Assembly: GCF_900167115.1 (NCBI RefSeq)
Contig: NZ_FUXZ01000003.1
Span: 186,001 to 250,000 of the forward strand
Source: Eubacterium uniforme
Lineage (GTDB): Bacteria > Bacillota > Clostridia > Lachnospirales > Lachnospiraceae
Length of the DNA stretch: 64,000 nucleotides
Direction: 5' to 3'
Shown: positions 1-8,891 of the stretch, piece by piece
Numbering within the stretch: the first letter of the stretch is position 1
Layout of the letters: the number at the start of each line of letters is the position of its first letter
Notes under the pieces: generated by a model
The model's database searches: none
Told to the model about the DNA's origin: nothing
Seen by the model: only the letters and a program-made list of their open reading frames with translations
Made by a program: the position numbers and the translations under genes

Positions 1-396
1 CAATTAGAAGTTTTACCATATGTTTCTTATCATTCATAAGCCCCATAATGCTAACTGCGCCAGGCTCAATATCTAAATGTTCCAACATATCATCAGCTCC
101 AGCAAATGACAATCTCGATGAGTTAATCTGTGCTGACAACTCTTTTGTTTTAAACTTCTTATCACCCGGCATCGTCAAAAGATAAAAGTTTGTTTTCTGT
201 CTGTTGCATAAAAACAAATTCTTACAGATGATAACACCAAGTATTGCATCTATTTTACTGCAGGCTTCCATGTCACCTGCTGCTTCATGATCAGTTCTAT
301 AATATTCAATTCCCAGAGAATCAAGATAATCGTAAGTACGAACTTCTCTTTCAAGACGTCCCTCTGTAGTCTCTGGTCTTCCTTTTAATAATTCCA
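1..396 (-). CDS. Prolyl-tRNA editing protein (ProX/YbaK-type deacylase), 3' end missing
   Basis: Read directly from the minus strand: an open frame of 132 codons starts at 396 (MELLKGRPETTEGRLEREV) and runs off the left edge without a stop. The sequence (TYDYLDSLGIEYYRTDHEAA, later KNLFLCNRQKTNFYLLTMPG and SFAGADDMLEHL) matches the pattern of stand-alone prolyl-tRNA synthetase-associated domains, which hydrolyse Ala-tRNA(Pro) and related mischarged tRNAs in the cytoplasm. An AAAGGA ribosome binding site precedes the ATG. It lies 19 nt after the methyltransferase stop, so the two are probably co-transcribed. The family call is by recognition of the YbaK-like pattern; the C-terminal residues lie outside the window. 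Confidence 0.8.
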
Positions 397-415
397 TTTT
401 CAATATCCTTTCTTT

Positions 416-1180
416 CTAGTCAACGCATCCAACATATGCAACCGACTTATTTCCCATGGATAGAATTCCATCCTTTGAATACCTGTTAAAGACATCAATT
501 ATCTCTTTTAAGTATTCTTCGTATTTATCGTCTCCTTCTTTAAGGGAATATGAACCTGAAAGACTTCTTGCAATAAACTTATTCTTATCGAAGAACAGCG
601 GATTATCATATTCCACATATTCATATTTACCATCAAAGAACTTCTTTATGCGTTCATCGTCTTTCACAATTCCACCGCTAAATCCCTTAAAGTTCTTACA
701 GTACTTTTTGTATATATCATATAATTCCTGATTTAGTTTTTCGTCCATGTCTCTAACATTCCAAATCAGAAATACCTTTCCATTTTTCCTTAATATTCTC
801 CTGCACTCACTTTTAAATTTATCTACATCAAACCAGTGAAATGCCTGAGCCGTCGTAATAAAATCAACCGAGGAATCTTTAAGTGTCGTGTTTTCAGCAC
901 CACCTCCCACTGAATGAAAATTATCAAATCCATTAAGTTCATCCTCTGCAACATTTCTCATGTCTTCATTGAGTTCAACACAGTAAACATCATTTCCATA
1001 ATCCAGCAAATGCCTTGCGAACTTGCCTGTACCGGAACCAATGTCAGCTATCACTGATGATTTTTCAATTCCAAAAACATCATAAAAGCTATCAAGAAGT
1101 TCCTTAGCATAACTTGGTCTTCCAACTGTGTAATCCTTTGCATAACCATCAAAATTCTTTGTTGTGTCTGTCATCTTCAT
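416..1180 (-). CDS. Class I SAM-dependent methyltransferase
   Basis: 254 aa. The N-terminal half is a Rossmann-fold methyltransferase domain: motif I VIADIGSGTGKFARHLL (about residues 43-59) binds S-adenosylmethionine, followed by the acidic VYCVELN strand and the AQAFHWFD motif common in small-molecule or lipid methyltransferases of the Methyltransf_11 type. The substrate cannot be told. The first ATG is used because GGAGG lies 5 nt upstream; a second in-frame ATG two codons later is less well spaced. The gene follows the transpeptidase terminator and is probably read on into the prolyl-tRNA editing gene. Confidence 0.8.
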   Translation of the reverse strand: MKMTDTTKNFDGYAKDYTVGRPSYAKELLDSFYDVFGIEKSSVIADIGSGTGKFARHLLDYGNDVYCVELNEDMRNVAEDELNGFDNFHSVGGGAENTTLKDSSVDFITTAQAFHWFDVDKFKSECRRILRKNGKVFLIWNVRDMDEKLNQELYDIYKKYCKNFKGFSGGIVKDDERIKKFFDGKYEYVEYDNPLFFDKNKFIARSLSGSYSLKEGDDKYEEYLKEIIDVFNRYSKDGILSMGNKSVAYVGCVD

Positions 1181-1222
1181 TCGTACCTCCAGATTTTCAC
1201 CACACTAGGTTAATTATAACAT

Positions 1223-1252
1223 AAAAGTCATCAGAATAATCTGATGACTTTT
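1223..1252 (-). terminator. Intrinsic terminator of the L,D-transpeptidase gene
   Basis: A 12-bp perfect stem (AAAAGTCATCAG and its complement) with a 6-nt loop directly after the transpeptidase stop codon; on the minus strand it is followed by TTTTATGTTATAATTA. The same TATAAT (1213-1218) could serve as the -10 box for the methyltransferase. Confidence 0.8.
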
Positions 1253-1255
1253 AAA

Positions 1256-3112
1256 TTAATAAATTGCTATTGGCATATTTGTATCTACTATTTCATATAT
1301 CTTTGGCATTGTTTTAGCTGGACAGTTAATACAACCATGGGATCCATTTCTTCTCCAAATATTACCACCAAATCTATTTCTATAAGACGTTTCATGAATA
1401 CCGATTCCATAATTTGTAACTCTAATCCAGTTTTTAACCCAGACTATGTATTCAGGTCTGCCATTTTTTATTTCTCCAGTAAGTTTTTTATTAGTTCTCT
1501 TATCAAATGCATAGAATGCACCCTTTGATGTTTCATGCTTACCATCATTCTTACCTGTAACAACATCTGTTTCTAAAGCAACTTTTCCATCTTTGTAAAT
1601 CCACATATGTTGCTTTGCTATACTAATTTCAATATAGTTTTTACCAAAACCATAATTATCATCGTATGGAGCTGCTTCTTTTCTAGTAAAAACAGGCTCT
1701 CTCTCAACATTTACTCCTTCTTTAAGTTCCTTCTTTAACTGTTTTACTTCATTTTCCTTATCTATCAAATAACCATAATATCCTTCTGCTCGTAAGAAAA
1801 TAACATCTCCAGCATTAGTCTTAAACTCATGTTCCTTATAAACTGTATCAACTTCTGATGCTAATTTATCAACATATTCAGTAAGTTTCTTATTCCATTT
1901 TTTCTTATTCTTGTAGTAATTTCCATCCTCATCTTTCTTAAGCCACTTCTTAAGAGTTTTACCATCAAGAACTTTTTCCTTATCATTTGGGAGTTTATAT
2001 GTAATTTTAACACCAATTAACTCATTTAAGTTATCCTTTTTCTTAATCAAATTAGCATCATCAGAATAAACTTCTGGTTTTTCATAAAACTCATTTAAAT
2101 CTACTTCTTCCTTAGCCTCTCTTATAGCTTCATCTATAGCCAATGTGGCTTTTGTAATATCCATTGTATTTCCAAGAATCTCTTTTTCAATTACAAAATC
2201 ACCATCTTCCATTTCAAGATGTGCATCAACTGGTGCAACCATTTTAGCCTTATCAAATTCTTCCATTTTATCAAGAATATTGTTTAATTTAGCATCTTCA
2301 AAACTATATTCTAGATCAAAATTCTTCTTACCCTTTGAAAGTAATTTATTAAAAAATGTATCCTTATTTTGCTCTTTTAAACAGTCGTCAATATTTGATT
2401 CATCAACAAACTTAAATCCCATACTAGAACCATCAATGACTTTTTTACTATCATTAAAAACTACAGAAATCTTATAATTGTTTTCAAAATCAACTAATGT
2501 ATTTTTAGCTTCTTCAATTGTCATTCCACCGATATCAATGTTATTAATCTTTGATCCTTTATCAAAATATTTAGAATTCGAGTTTACATAAAACATCATT
2601 CCGCCAACTGTCACAGCAAGCACAGCTACAGCTGATGAAACAGAAGCTATAATAAATTTCTTTTTCTTCTTAGCCTTAGCTCCTTTTTCCTCATCGCTTT
2701 CTTCACTTGCAGCATGGTTTACATAATCAACTTTTACTTCATTATCATTCTGCTCAGTCTTTTTATTTTCATCCTTTTTATTTTCAGGTTCTTTTTTTTC
2801 TTCAGTTTTTTTAGTGTCTTCTTTGTCAGTCTTTTTTTCTTCTTTTTTATCTTCTGTTTTATTATCGTCAGTCTTCTTATTCTCTGTTTTTTCTTCTTTT
2901 TTGTCTTCAGATTTCTTTTTATCATCAGACTCTTTCTTGTCTTCAGGTTTCTTATTATCCTCTGCTTCAACTTTCTTTTCTTCTGACTTTTTTTCTTCTG
3001 CCTTCACATTAGTTGATTCAGTTTTAGTCTCTTCAGCCTTAACTGCTTCAATCTTAACTTCTTCAGTTTTTCCTTCTACCTTAACTTCTTCTGACTTTGA
3101 CACCTTATTCAC
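1256..3112 (-). CDS. L,D-transpeptidase (YkuD) with long charged cytoplasmic tail
   Basis: 618 aa. Residues 1-150 are almost entirely Lys, Glu and Asp (EEKK, DKKE and TEDKKE runs), then one membrane helix (about 152-176, FIIASVSSAVAVLAVTVGG), then extracellular peptidoglycan-binding-like repeats (PG_binding_4 type) and a C-terminal YkuD catalytic domain. The catalytic signature is clear: GIHETS followed by NGSHGCINCPA, with the nucleophilic Cys in HGC. Such enzymes make 3-3 cross-links in peptidoglycan or attach ligands to it. The start is GTG (3110-3112) with AAAGG upstream; no good ATG exists. It lies 14 nt after the DUF2130 gene and is probably in its operon. The charged tail is much longer than usual. 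Confidence 0.9.
   Translation of the reverse strand: MNKVSKSEEVKVEGKTEEVKIEAVKAEETKTESTNVKAEEKKSEEKKVEAEDNKKPEDKKESDDKKKSEDKKEEKTENKKTDDNKTEDKKEEKKTDKEDTKKTEEKKEPENKKDENKKTEQNDNEVKVDYVNHAASEESDEEKGAKAKKKKKFIIASVSSAVAVLAVTVGGMMFYVNSNSKYFDKGSKINNIDIGGMTIEEAKNTLVDFENNYKISVVFNDSKKVIDGSSMGFKFVDESNIDDCLKEQNKDTFFNKLLSKGKKNFDLEYSFEDAKLNNILDKMEEFDKAKMVAPVDAHLEMEDGDFVIEKEILGNTMDITKATLAIDEAIREAKEEVDLNEFYEKPEVYSDDANLIKKKDNLNELIGVKITYKLPNDKEKVLDGKTLKKWLKKDEDGNYYKNKKKWNKKLTEYVDKLASEVDTVYKEHEFKTNAGDVIFLRAEGYYGYLIDKENEVKQLKKELKEGVNVEREPVFTRKEAAPYDDNYGFGKNYIEISIAKQHMWIYKDGKVALETDVVTGKNDGKHETSKGAFYAFDKRTNKKLTGEIKNGRPEYIVWVKNWIRVTNYGIGIHETSYRNRFGGNIWRRNGSHGCINCPAKTMPKIYEIVDTNMPIAIY
2753..3094 (-). repeat. Low-complexity Lys/Glu/Asp coding tract
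   Basis: DNA encoding residues 7-120 of the transpeptidase is a run of AAG, AAA, GAA and GAT codons with irregular units such as EDKKE and TENKK. The composition creates long spurious antisense frames rich in Phe and Ser. Expected to vary in length between strains. Confidence 0.7.
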
Positions 3113-3126
3113 CTATACCTTTTAAA

Positions 3127-4536
3127 TTATTCTTTACTATTATTTATCTCATCAAACTTAGCCTGCATAGTTGGATTATTCTTAGTAAGTTTCTTAATAC
3201 TTACATCTTCCACTTTATCATTTGCTAATCTAAGCTGTCTATCTGAACCCAATAAGGATTTCTTCACCTTTTCAAGATGATCGATAGTCTTATCAATTTC
3301 ATCAATTGCAGTTTCAAAATGTTTATGAGCTAACTCATAATTCTTAGCAAATCCTTCCTTAAACTTAAGAAGACTATCCTCAAAATTGGAAATATCAATA
3401 TTCTGATTTTTTACAATCTGAAGTTCTTGTTTATAACTAAGTGCATTAGTAGCTGCATTTCTAAGTAATGTTATTATCGGGATAAAGCACTGAGGTCTTA
3501 CAACATACATCTTATCGTATTTATAAGATACATCAACTATTCCACCATTATATAACTCACTGTCACTTTCAAGCATAGATACTAATACTGCATACTCGCA
3601 ATTCTTTTCTCTTCTATCCTTATCAAGTTCTTTAAAGAAATCTTCATTCTTATGTTTAGTTGCTGTTGTATCCATCTCATTTTTCATTTCAAACATAATG
3701 GATATAAGTTCTACACCATTCTCATCTGACTCTCTATATATAAAGTCACCCTTGCTACCAGACTTTGCATCATTATCTTTTTCAAAGTATGCATTTCTAA
3801 AAGCAGTAGCTCTAAGTGCATTAAACTGATCTTCACAATATCTTTCTAAAGATTCACCAACCATTTTAGTTGACATTCTAGTCTTAAAATCTTTATACTG
3901 CGCAATCTGTTCATCTTTTTCCTGAAGCAAAATCTTACTTCTTTCTTTTTCCTGATTAAGCATGTTTTCAATCTCATGCTTTTCTTCAGATGCTTTTTTC
4001 TCAACTTCTAAAACTGCTAATTGCTTAGATGTTTTTTCAGCTTCAAGTTTTGATTTATAATCATTAACTATGTTATTAAGTTTGCTAATTTCTCCCTGTT
4101 TAGATTCCTTAATCTTATCTATTTCTTCTCTATATTTATCTATTTCTTTTTGCTTTTCATTCTTTATATTTTCAACTGCTTCATAAATAGCAATCTGTTT
4201 CTTTTCATCCACAGAATCTAATTCATGTTTTGCTTCTTGCATTTGAACTTTTAAAGTATCATATTCTTCTTTTAATCTTGAAATCTCTTTTTCATATTCT
4301 TCTTTAGTCTTAAGCTTTATTTCATTTTCTTTTGCTTCAATTTGAAGTTTATGTTCACTGTCCTTTGCTTCAATTTCAAGCTCATGCTCTTTCTTTAAAT
4401 GACTCTCAATTTCAGACAAACGACTATTTAAATCCTTTTCAAATTCTTTATCTCTAATCTGCTTAACGATTGAACTTAGTTCTGTATCATCAACAGTAAA
4501 TGCTTGTCCACAATGTGGACATTTAAGTTCTGCCAT
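3127..4536 (-). CDS. DUF2130 domain protein (zinc ribbon, coiled coil, nuclease-like domain)
   Basis: 469 aa from the ATG at 4536, chosen because GGAGGGAG lies just upstream; the longest ORF adds 10 residues without support. The N-terminus carries a zinc-ribbon half ([10 protein letters not shown]), residues about 25-200 are a charged coiled coil, and the C-terminal region (KGDFIYRE, then SIMFEMKNE and [10 protein letters not shown]) matches DUF2130. The Asp...Glu-x-Lys arrangement resembles the PD-(D/E)XK nuclease core of RmuC-like proteins, which is an inference. Cellular role unknown; members are widespread single-copy genes in Firmicutes. First gene of a two-gene unit with the L,D-transpeptidase. 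Confidence 0.8.
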   Translation of the reverse strand: MAELKCPHCGQAFTVDDTELSSIVKQIRDKEFEKDLNSRLSEIESHLKKEHELEIEAKDSEHKLQIEAKENEIKLKTKEEYEKEISRLKEEYDTLKVQMQEAKHELDSVDEKKQIAIYEAVENIKNEKQKEIDKYREEIDKIKESKQGEISKLNNIVNDYKSKLEAEKTSKQLAVLEVEKKASEEKHEIENMLNQEKERSKILLQEKDEQIAQYKDFKTRMSTKMVGESLERYCEDQFNALRATAFRNAYFEKDNDAKSGSKGDFIYRESDENGVELISIMFEMKNEMDTTATKHKNEDFFKELDKDRREKNCEYAVLVSMLESDSELYNGGIVDVSYKYDKMYVVRPQCFIPIITLLRNAATNALSYKQELQIVKNQNIDISNFEDSLLKFKEGFAKNYELAHKHFETAIDEIDKTIDHLEKVKKSLLGSDRQLRLANDKVEDVSIKKLTKNNPTMQAKFDEINNSKE

Positions 4537-4615
4537 AAAAATCTCCCTCCAAATGTAAAGAACCATCAGTTCTTTTTTACCTTTTACTCCAATATTATAT
4601 TATAATCATAAAAAG

Positions 4616-4643
4616 AAAAACCTGCAACTAGTTACAGGTTTTT
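4616..4643 (-). terminator. Terminator after the sodium:solute symporter
   Basis: AAAAACCTG and CAGGTTTTT form a stem around the palindrome AACTAGTT. T-runs follow on both strands (TTTTTCTTTTT on minus), so it may stop transcription in both directions; the only converging or upstream transcript is the symporter. Confidence 0.8.
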
Positions 4644-4680
4644 CTTCTTTTTATTAAATTAATGAAGCATATACTCCAAA

Positions 4681-6246
4681 TTATTTACCTAAGTTTTCTT
4701 TTTCAGGTACTGTTACCATAATGTCATAACATGCAAACATATTATCAACTTTCTTAGAATCAAGCTTTGGTGTAAAAATACTTACTATTGGAACAATAAT
4801 AAGACCAACAATCATGGTAAATGCACCTGCATTAATTGGTGATGCTATAATTGGATTACCATTCTGACTAGTAATTACATTAGCAATTGTAAATCCAACG
4901 CCAAAAATATAACTTGCCCAAACTGAGATCTTAGTAATCTTCTTACTATAAAGTCCATACATAAATGGTGCTAAAAATGCACCTGCAAGTGCTCCCCACG
5001 ATACACCCATAAGCTGAGCAATAAATGTTGGTGGGTTAAATGCAATAATAACAGATAATGCAATAAAGCAAACAACAAATATCTGCATAAGACGAAGCTG
5101 AACTTTATCTTTTAATTCCTTCTTAACTATAGGCTTAATCAAGTCAAGAGTAAGTGTTGAGCTTGATGTAAGTACAAGTGATGAAAGTGTTGACATTGAT
5201 GCAGAAAAAACAAGTACTACTACTACACCAATTAAAATGTCTGGTAAAGTTGATAACATCGTTGGAACAATATTATCATATGCTACTTTAGTTATTCCAT
5301 CAACTTCATTTATAATACCTTTTTTATCACCAAATAACCTACCAAAACCACCAAGGAAATAACATCCACCAGCTACTACCATCGCAAAAAATGTTGAAAC
5401 AACTGTACCAGTCTTAACAGCCTGTTCATCTTTAATAGCATAGAATTTATGAACCATTTGAGGAAGTCCCCACGTACCAAGTGATGTAAGAACTACAACA
5501 CCTAAAAGATTAAGTGGGTCAGGTCCAAAGAAACTAGCAAATAATCCCTTACTATCCGCAAGTGCTTTAGTTGTAACAGTTGGATCTGTTTCAATAACAG
5601 AAAGCTTATTAATTGCACTTAAGAATCCACCCTGTCCTGCAAGTACAGAACCTATAACAGCACAAATACCTATTAACATTATAATACCCTGTACAAAGTC
5701 GTTAAGTGCAGTAGCCATATAACCACCAATTACTACATAAGCTGCCGTAAGAATTGCCATTACAATAACACAATATCTATAGTCCACATTAAAGGCCATA
5801 CCAAAAAGTCTTGATAAACCGTTATATACACCCGCTGTGTATGGAACTAAAAATACAAATGCAATTATTGAACCCGCTATTCTAAGTGACTGAGATTCAA
5901 ATCTCTTTCCAAAAAATTCTGGCATTGTTCTAGCATTAAGATGCTGTGTCATAAGTCTTGTTCTACGTCCAAGTACAAGCCATGCAAGCAAACTTCCAAT
6001 AAATGCATTACCAATACCAATCCATGTTGATGATAAACCATATTTCCATCCGAACTGACCAGCGTATCCAATAAATACAACTGAAGAGAAATATGATGTA
6101 CCAAATGCGAAGGCAGAAATCCAAGGTCCGACACTTCTTCCACCTAACACATAATCATTGACGTTTTTAGCCTTATTTCTTGAGTAAATACCAATTCCGA
6201 TAGTAACTACAAAAAATATAACTAGCATTAGAATTTTGATAAACAT
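4681..6246 (-). CDS. Sodium:solute symporter family transporter
   Basis: 521 aa polytopic membrane protein with about 13 hydrophobic segments. The N-terminal region GGRSVGPWISAFAFGTSYFSS and the following GYAGQFGWKYGLSS are typical of the SSS family, which couples uptake of sugars, amino acids, carboxylates or vitamins to sodium. Substrate cannot be read from the sequence. The ATG at 6246 has AAGGAG 7 nt upstream. A 32-nt near-perfect palindrome sits directly before this ribosome binding site. It follows the macro-domain gene by 67 nt on the same strand and may be co-transcribed with it. Confidence 0.85.
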   Translation of the reverse strand: MFIKILMLVIFFVVTIGIGIYSRNKAKNVNDYVLGGRSVGPWISAFAFGTSYFSSVVFIGYAGQFGWKYGLSSTWIGIGNAFIGSLLAWLVLGRRTRLMTQHLNARTMPEFFGKRFESQSLRIAGSIIAFVFLVPYTAGVYNGLSRLFGMAFNVDYRYCVIVMAILTAAYVVIGGYMATALNDFVQGIIMLIGICAVIGSVLAGQGGFLSAINKLSVIETDPTVTTKALADSKGLFASFFGPDPLNLLGVVVLTSLGTWGLPQMVHKFYAIKDEQAVKTGTVVSTFFAMVVAGGCYFLGGFGRLFGDKKGIINEVDGITKVAYDNIVPTMLSTLPDILIGVVVVLVFSASMSTLSSLVLTSSSTLTLDLIKPIVKKELKDKVQLRLMQIFVVCFIALSVIIAFNPPTFIAQLMGVSWGALAGAFLAPFMYGLYSKKITKISVWASYIFGVGFTIANVITSQNGNPIIASPINAGAFTMIVGLIIVPIVSIFTPKLDSKKVDNMFACYDIMVTVPEKENLGK

Positions 6247-6262
6247 TTTCTTTCTCCTTAAA

Positions 6263-6294
6263 GAATCTGTACCCGCCTAGGCAGGTACAGATTC
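6263..6294 (-). promoter_or_regulatory. Near-perfect 32-nt palindrome before the symporter RBS
   Basis: GAATCTGTACC pairs with GGTACAGATTC around GCCTAGGC, with a single mismatch. On the minus strand it ends only 3-4 nt before AAGGAG of the symporter and has no real T-run, so it does not look like a terminator for that strand. It could be an operator, an mRNA-stabilising hairpin or a weak plus-strand terminator. Confidence 0.5.
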
Positions 6295-6313
6295 AATTTA
6301 TTTTTATTATTAT

Positions 6314-7363
6314 TTATTCGCCTTCAAGATCCTGTGCATCAAGGAAATCCTCTTTAACAAATGTATACTTTTTATTAATCTTTGTTTTCCAGAAATTACA
6401 CTTAGCTAACAAACCATACTGATGAATCCTATTAATAAGATACTTAGTTGCCATATCCCTAGCCATTAAGTTGCTTGCAATAATATCTCTGATTTTTTCC
6501 TTATTGCAATCACCTTTTCCAAGAAATGACAATGCCCATTCATCATTAATGTAACAAGCTATTGCATATCTGCTTCCTGCAATTAATCCATCAATGTCAT
6601 GAAGCATAATATCGTAATCCTTAACATATGGTTGATATCTCTTTTCTAATCCTTCGAATTCTAATTTAAAACTTCTTCCAAGAGTTAACTTAAACATCTT
6701 TCTTCCCTTATGGAACTCTATCATATATGCTCCATCAAGTAATTCTTCATATTCTTCTTCTTCATTAGTATGAATTTTTGTAGTAAACTCTGAATATTTT
6801 TCAAGCAACTCATCCTTTTTTTCAGCTGGAATTACATCATCATAAAAACCTTCGTTAAACTTAATGTATTCAGCATTGTATATTGAATAAGTCATATCAT
6901 CATATAAAATCCATTCAATCAAATCAAATGAATCAGGATTTTCTTTTATAAAAGCCTTAACAGCACTCATAGCTGTAAATGCCGCATAAGAAATAGGATA
7001 ATTATATGATCCTGTTGAAATTGATGGGAATGCTATTTTTCTAATTCCCTTCTCTTTTGCAATCTTTAAAGATTCCTTATAACATGATGTTAATAAATCA
7101 GCTTCTCCCTCTGTACCATCTTTCCATACAGGTCCAACTGTATGAATAACATACTCACAAGGAAGATCATAAGCTCCAGTAATCTTTGCCTGTCCAACAG
7201 CACAACCATTAAGTAAAAAACATTCATTTAAAAGTCCTTTACCTGCTGCTGCATGGATTGCTCCATCCACACCACCGCCACCAAGTAAACTTACATTAGC
7301 AGCATTAACAATTGCATCTACATCTGATATTTTTGTAATATCACCCTTTATTATTCTTATCAT
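6314..7363 (-). CDS. Macro-domain protein with extra C-terminal domain
   Basis: 349 aa. Residues 1-170 are a macro domain of the YmdB/ADP-ribose type: [19 protein letters not shown], the [14 protein letters not shown] loop, and [10 protein letters not shown] are all present. Such domains bind ADP-ribose and often remove O-acetyl or mono-ADP-ribosyl groups. Residues 180-349 form an additional domain ([21 protein letters not shown], then [19 protein letters not shown]) that I do not recognise; macro proteins of this type are usually about half this length. The ATG at 7363 has TAGGA close upstream. No sirtuin or ART gene is next to it. Confidence 0.85.
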   Translation of the reverse strand: MIRIIKGDITKISDVDAIVNAANVSLLGGGGVDGAIHAAAGKGLLNECFLLNGCAVGQAKITGAYDLPCEYVIHTVGPVWKDGTEGEADLLTSCYKESLKIAKEKGIRKIAFPSISTGSYNYPISYAAFTAMSAVKAFIKENPDSFDLIEWILYDDMTYSIYNAEYIKFNEGFYDDVIPAEKKDELLEKYSEFTTKIHTNEEEEYEELLDGAYMIEFHKGRKMFKLTLGRSFKLEFEGLEKRYQPYVKDYDIMLHDIDGLIAGSRYAIACYINDEWALSFLGKGDCNKEKIRDIIASNLMARDMATKYLINRIHQYGLLAKCNFWKTKINKKYTFVKEDFLDAQDLEGE

Positions 7364-7551
7364 ATTCCTATTTCACCCAATAGTCCCTTTCTAACATACT
7401 ACCCGCATTATCAATGTTGTCAAAAAAACGAATATATACATCTTCCATTTAAAAATGGTTCATCCAAGACATATATACACCTGTATAATTTTACCACATA
7501 CATATTAAAATCGGCAAGTATTTTTATTCAAATAGATGAAAAGTGATTCAC

Positions 7552-7580
7552 TTGACATTAGTATATATAAATAATAAAAT
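7552..7580 (+). promoter_or_regulatory. Sigma-A-type promoter of the phosphofructokinase gene
   Basis: TTGACA (7552-7557), 17-nt spacer, TAAAAT (7575-7580). The predicted start of transcription near 7587 lies downstream of the first in-frame ATG at 7543, which supports the later start codon at 7615. Confidence 0.85.
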
Positions 7581-7614
7581 GTCATCGTGTGTTTTCACAC
7601 AGAGAGGAGACAAG

Positions 7615-8835
7615 ATGAGGAATATTATAGTAGCGCAATCAGGTGGCCCTACTACAGCAATTAACGCTTCACTTTCAGGCGTTCTTAGTGAAGGTTTAAA
7701 AAACTGTAACAAGGTATTTGGTGCGCTCCATGGAATCAGTGGAGTTTTAAGCGAAAACTTCATTGAATTCAATAATTACTCAGAGACTATTTCAGAATTT
7801 TTAGGGAGACTTAAGATTTCACCTGCATGCTTCCTTGGATCATGCAGAGTAAAATTACCAAATCACAACGAGGATTTAGAAATCTACAAAAAATTATTTA
7901 AAACATTTGAAAAAAATGAAATTGACGCTTTCTTTTACATCGGTGGAAATGACTCAATGGATACCATTTCAAAACTTGCAGCTTATGGAGATTCCATAGG
8001 AAGTCCTATCAGATTCGTAGGTGTTCCAAAAACTGTTGATAACGATTTAATATGTACAGATCATACACCAGGTTTTGGTTCTGCTGCTAAATTCATTGCA
8101 ACATCAATGCTTGAAATGGCTCATGATACTGCAATCTATGAAGTACCACATGTAACAATTGTGGAAATTATGGGACGTAATGCAGGTTGGCTTACAGCAG
8201 CTGCTGCACTTGCAAGAAATGAATATAACACTCTTCCACAACTTATTTATTTACCAGAAGTTCCTTTTGATAAAAAAGCTTTCATTAACGACGTAAAAGC
8301 AGAACTATCTAAAACTAATAACGTTGTTATTGCGGTGTCAGAAGGTATCAAGGATAAAGATGGAAATTATATTCAAAACGATACCGCCACTCAAGATAAG
8401 TTTGGACATACTCAACTTTCTGGGGCTGGTAAAGCTTTAGAACTTTTAGTTATAGAAGAACTCGGTTTGAAATGTAGATCCGTAGAACTTAATATTGTTC
8501 AAAGATGCGCAGCTCATATATCATCAAAAACTGACCTTGATGAAAGTGAAAACTTAGGACGTATGGCTGTAAAATTTGCATTAGAAGGCGAAAGCGGAAT
8601 TATGCCTGTACTTAAAAGATTATCAAACAATCCTTATAAATGTGAAATTGAATTTAGTAAATTATCTGAAATAGCTAACAAAGAACGCCTTGTACCAAGA
8701 AAATGGATTACCGAAAAAGGTAATGATGTAACAGATGAAATGGTACAATATTTAAAACCACTTATTATGGGTGAAATTATTATAAACTATAGAGATGGAC
8801 TTCCAGTATATGAAAATATAGCTCATCTTTATTAA
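7615..8835 (+). CDS. 6-phosphofructokinase, pyrophosphate-dependent type
   Basis: 406 aa from the ATG at 7615, which has GAGAGGAG upstream and lies after the promoter; the longer frame from 7543 starts before the -35 box. The N-terminal loop VAQSGGPTTAINASL, the GGNDSMDT segment and PKTVDNDL are phosphofructokinase motifs. In this family Asp after GGN/GGD (here GGND) and Lys in PKTVDND mark use of pyrophosphate rather than ATP as phosphoryl donor. The enzyme phosphorylates fructose 6-phosphate reversibly in glycolysis and saves ATP, as expected in a sugar-fermenting anaerobe. Single-gene transcript with its own promoter and terminator. Confidence 0.9.
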   Translation: MRNIIVAQSGGPTTAINASLSGVLSEGLKNCNKVFGALHGISGVLSENFIEFNNYSETISEFLGRLKISPACFLGSCRVKLPNHNEDLEIYKKLFKTFEKNEIDAFFYIGGNDSMDTISKLAAYGDSIGSPIRFVGVPKTVDNDLICTDHTPGFGSAAKFIATSMLEMAHDTAIYEVPHVTIVEIMGRNAGWLTAAAALARNEYNTLPQLIYLPEVPFDKKAFINDVKAELSKTNNVVIAVSEGIKDKDGNYIQNDTATQDKFGHTQLSGAGKALELLVIEELGLKCRSVELNIVQRCAAHISSKTDLDESENLGRMAVKFALEGESGIMPVLKRLSNNPYKCEIEFSKLSEIANKERLVPRKWITEKGNDVTDEMVQYLKPLIMGEIIINYRDGLPVYENIAHLY

Positions 8836-8844
8836 CAAATTAAA

Positions 8845-8888
8845 AGACGTAAAAGTCAGATTTAATATCTGATTTTTACGTCCTTTTT
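8845..8888 (+). terminator. Terminator after phosphofructokinase
   Basis: GACGTAAAA...TCAGAT pairs with ATCTGATTTTTACGTC, followed by CTTTTTTA. It lies between converging genes and probably also stops the thiC transcript. Confidence 0.85.
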
Positions 8889-8891
8889 TAT

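Noticed and set aside
2714-3125. Plus-strand Phe/Ser-rich ORFs and an alternative minus-strand Lys-rich ORF
   Set aside because: They arise from the low-complexity Lys/Glu codons of the transpeptidase tail.
7543-7614. 24-codon N-terminal extension of phosphofructokinase
   Set aside because: It begins upstream of the TTGACA box and before any transcript; the start at 7615 has GAGAGGAG and a normal N-terminus.
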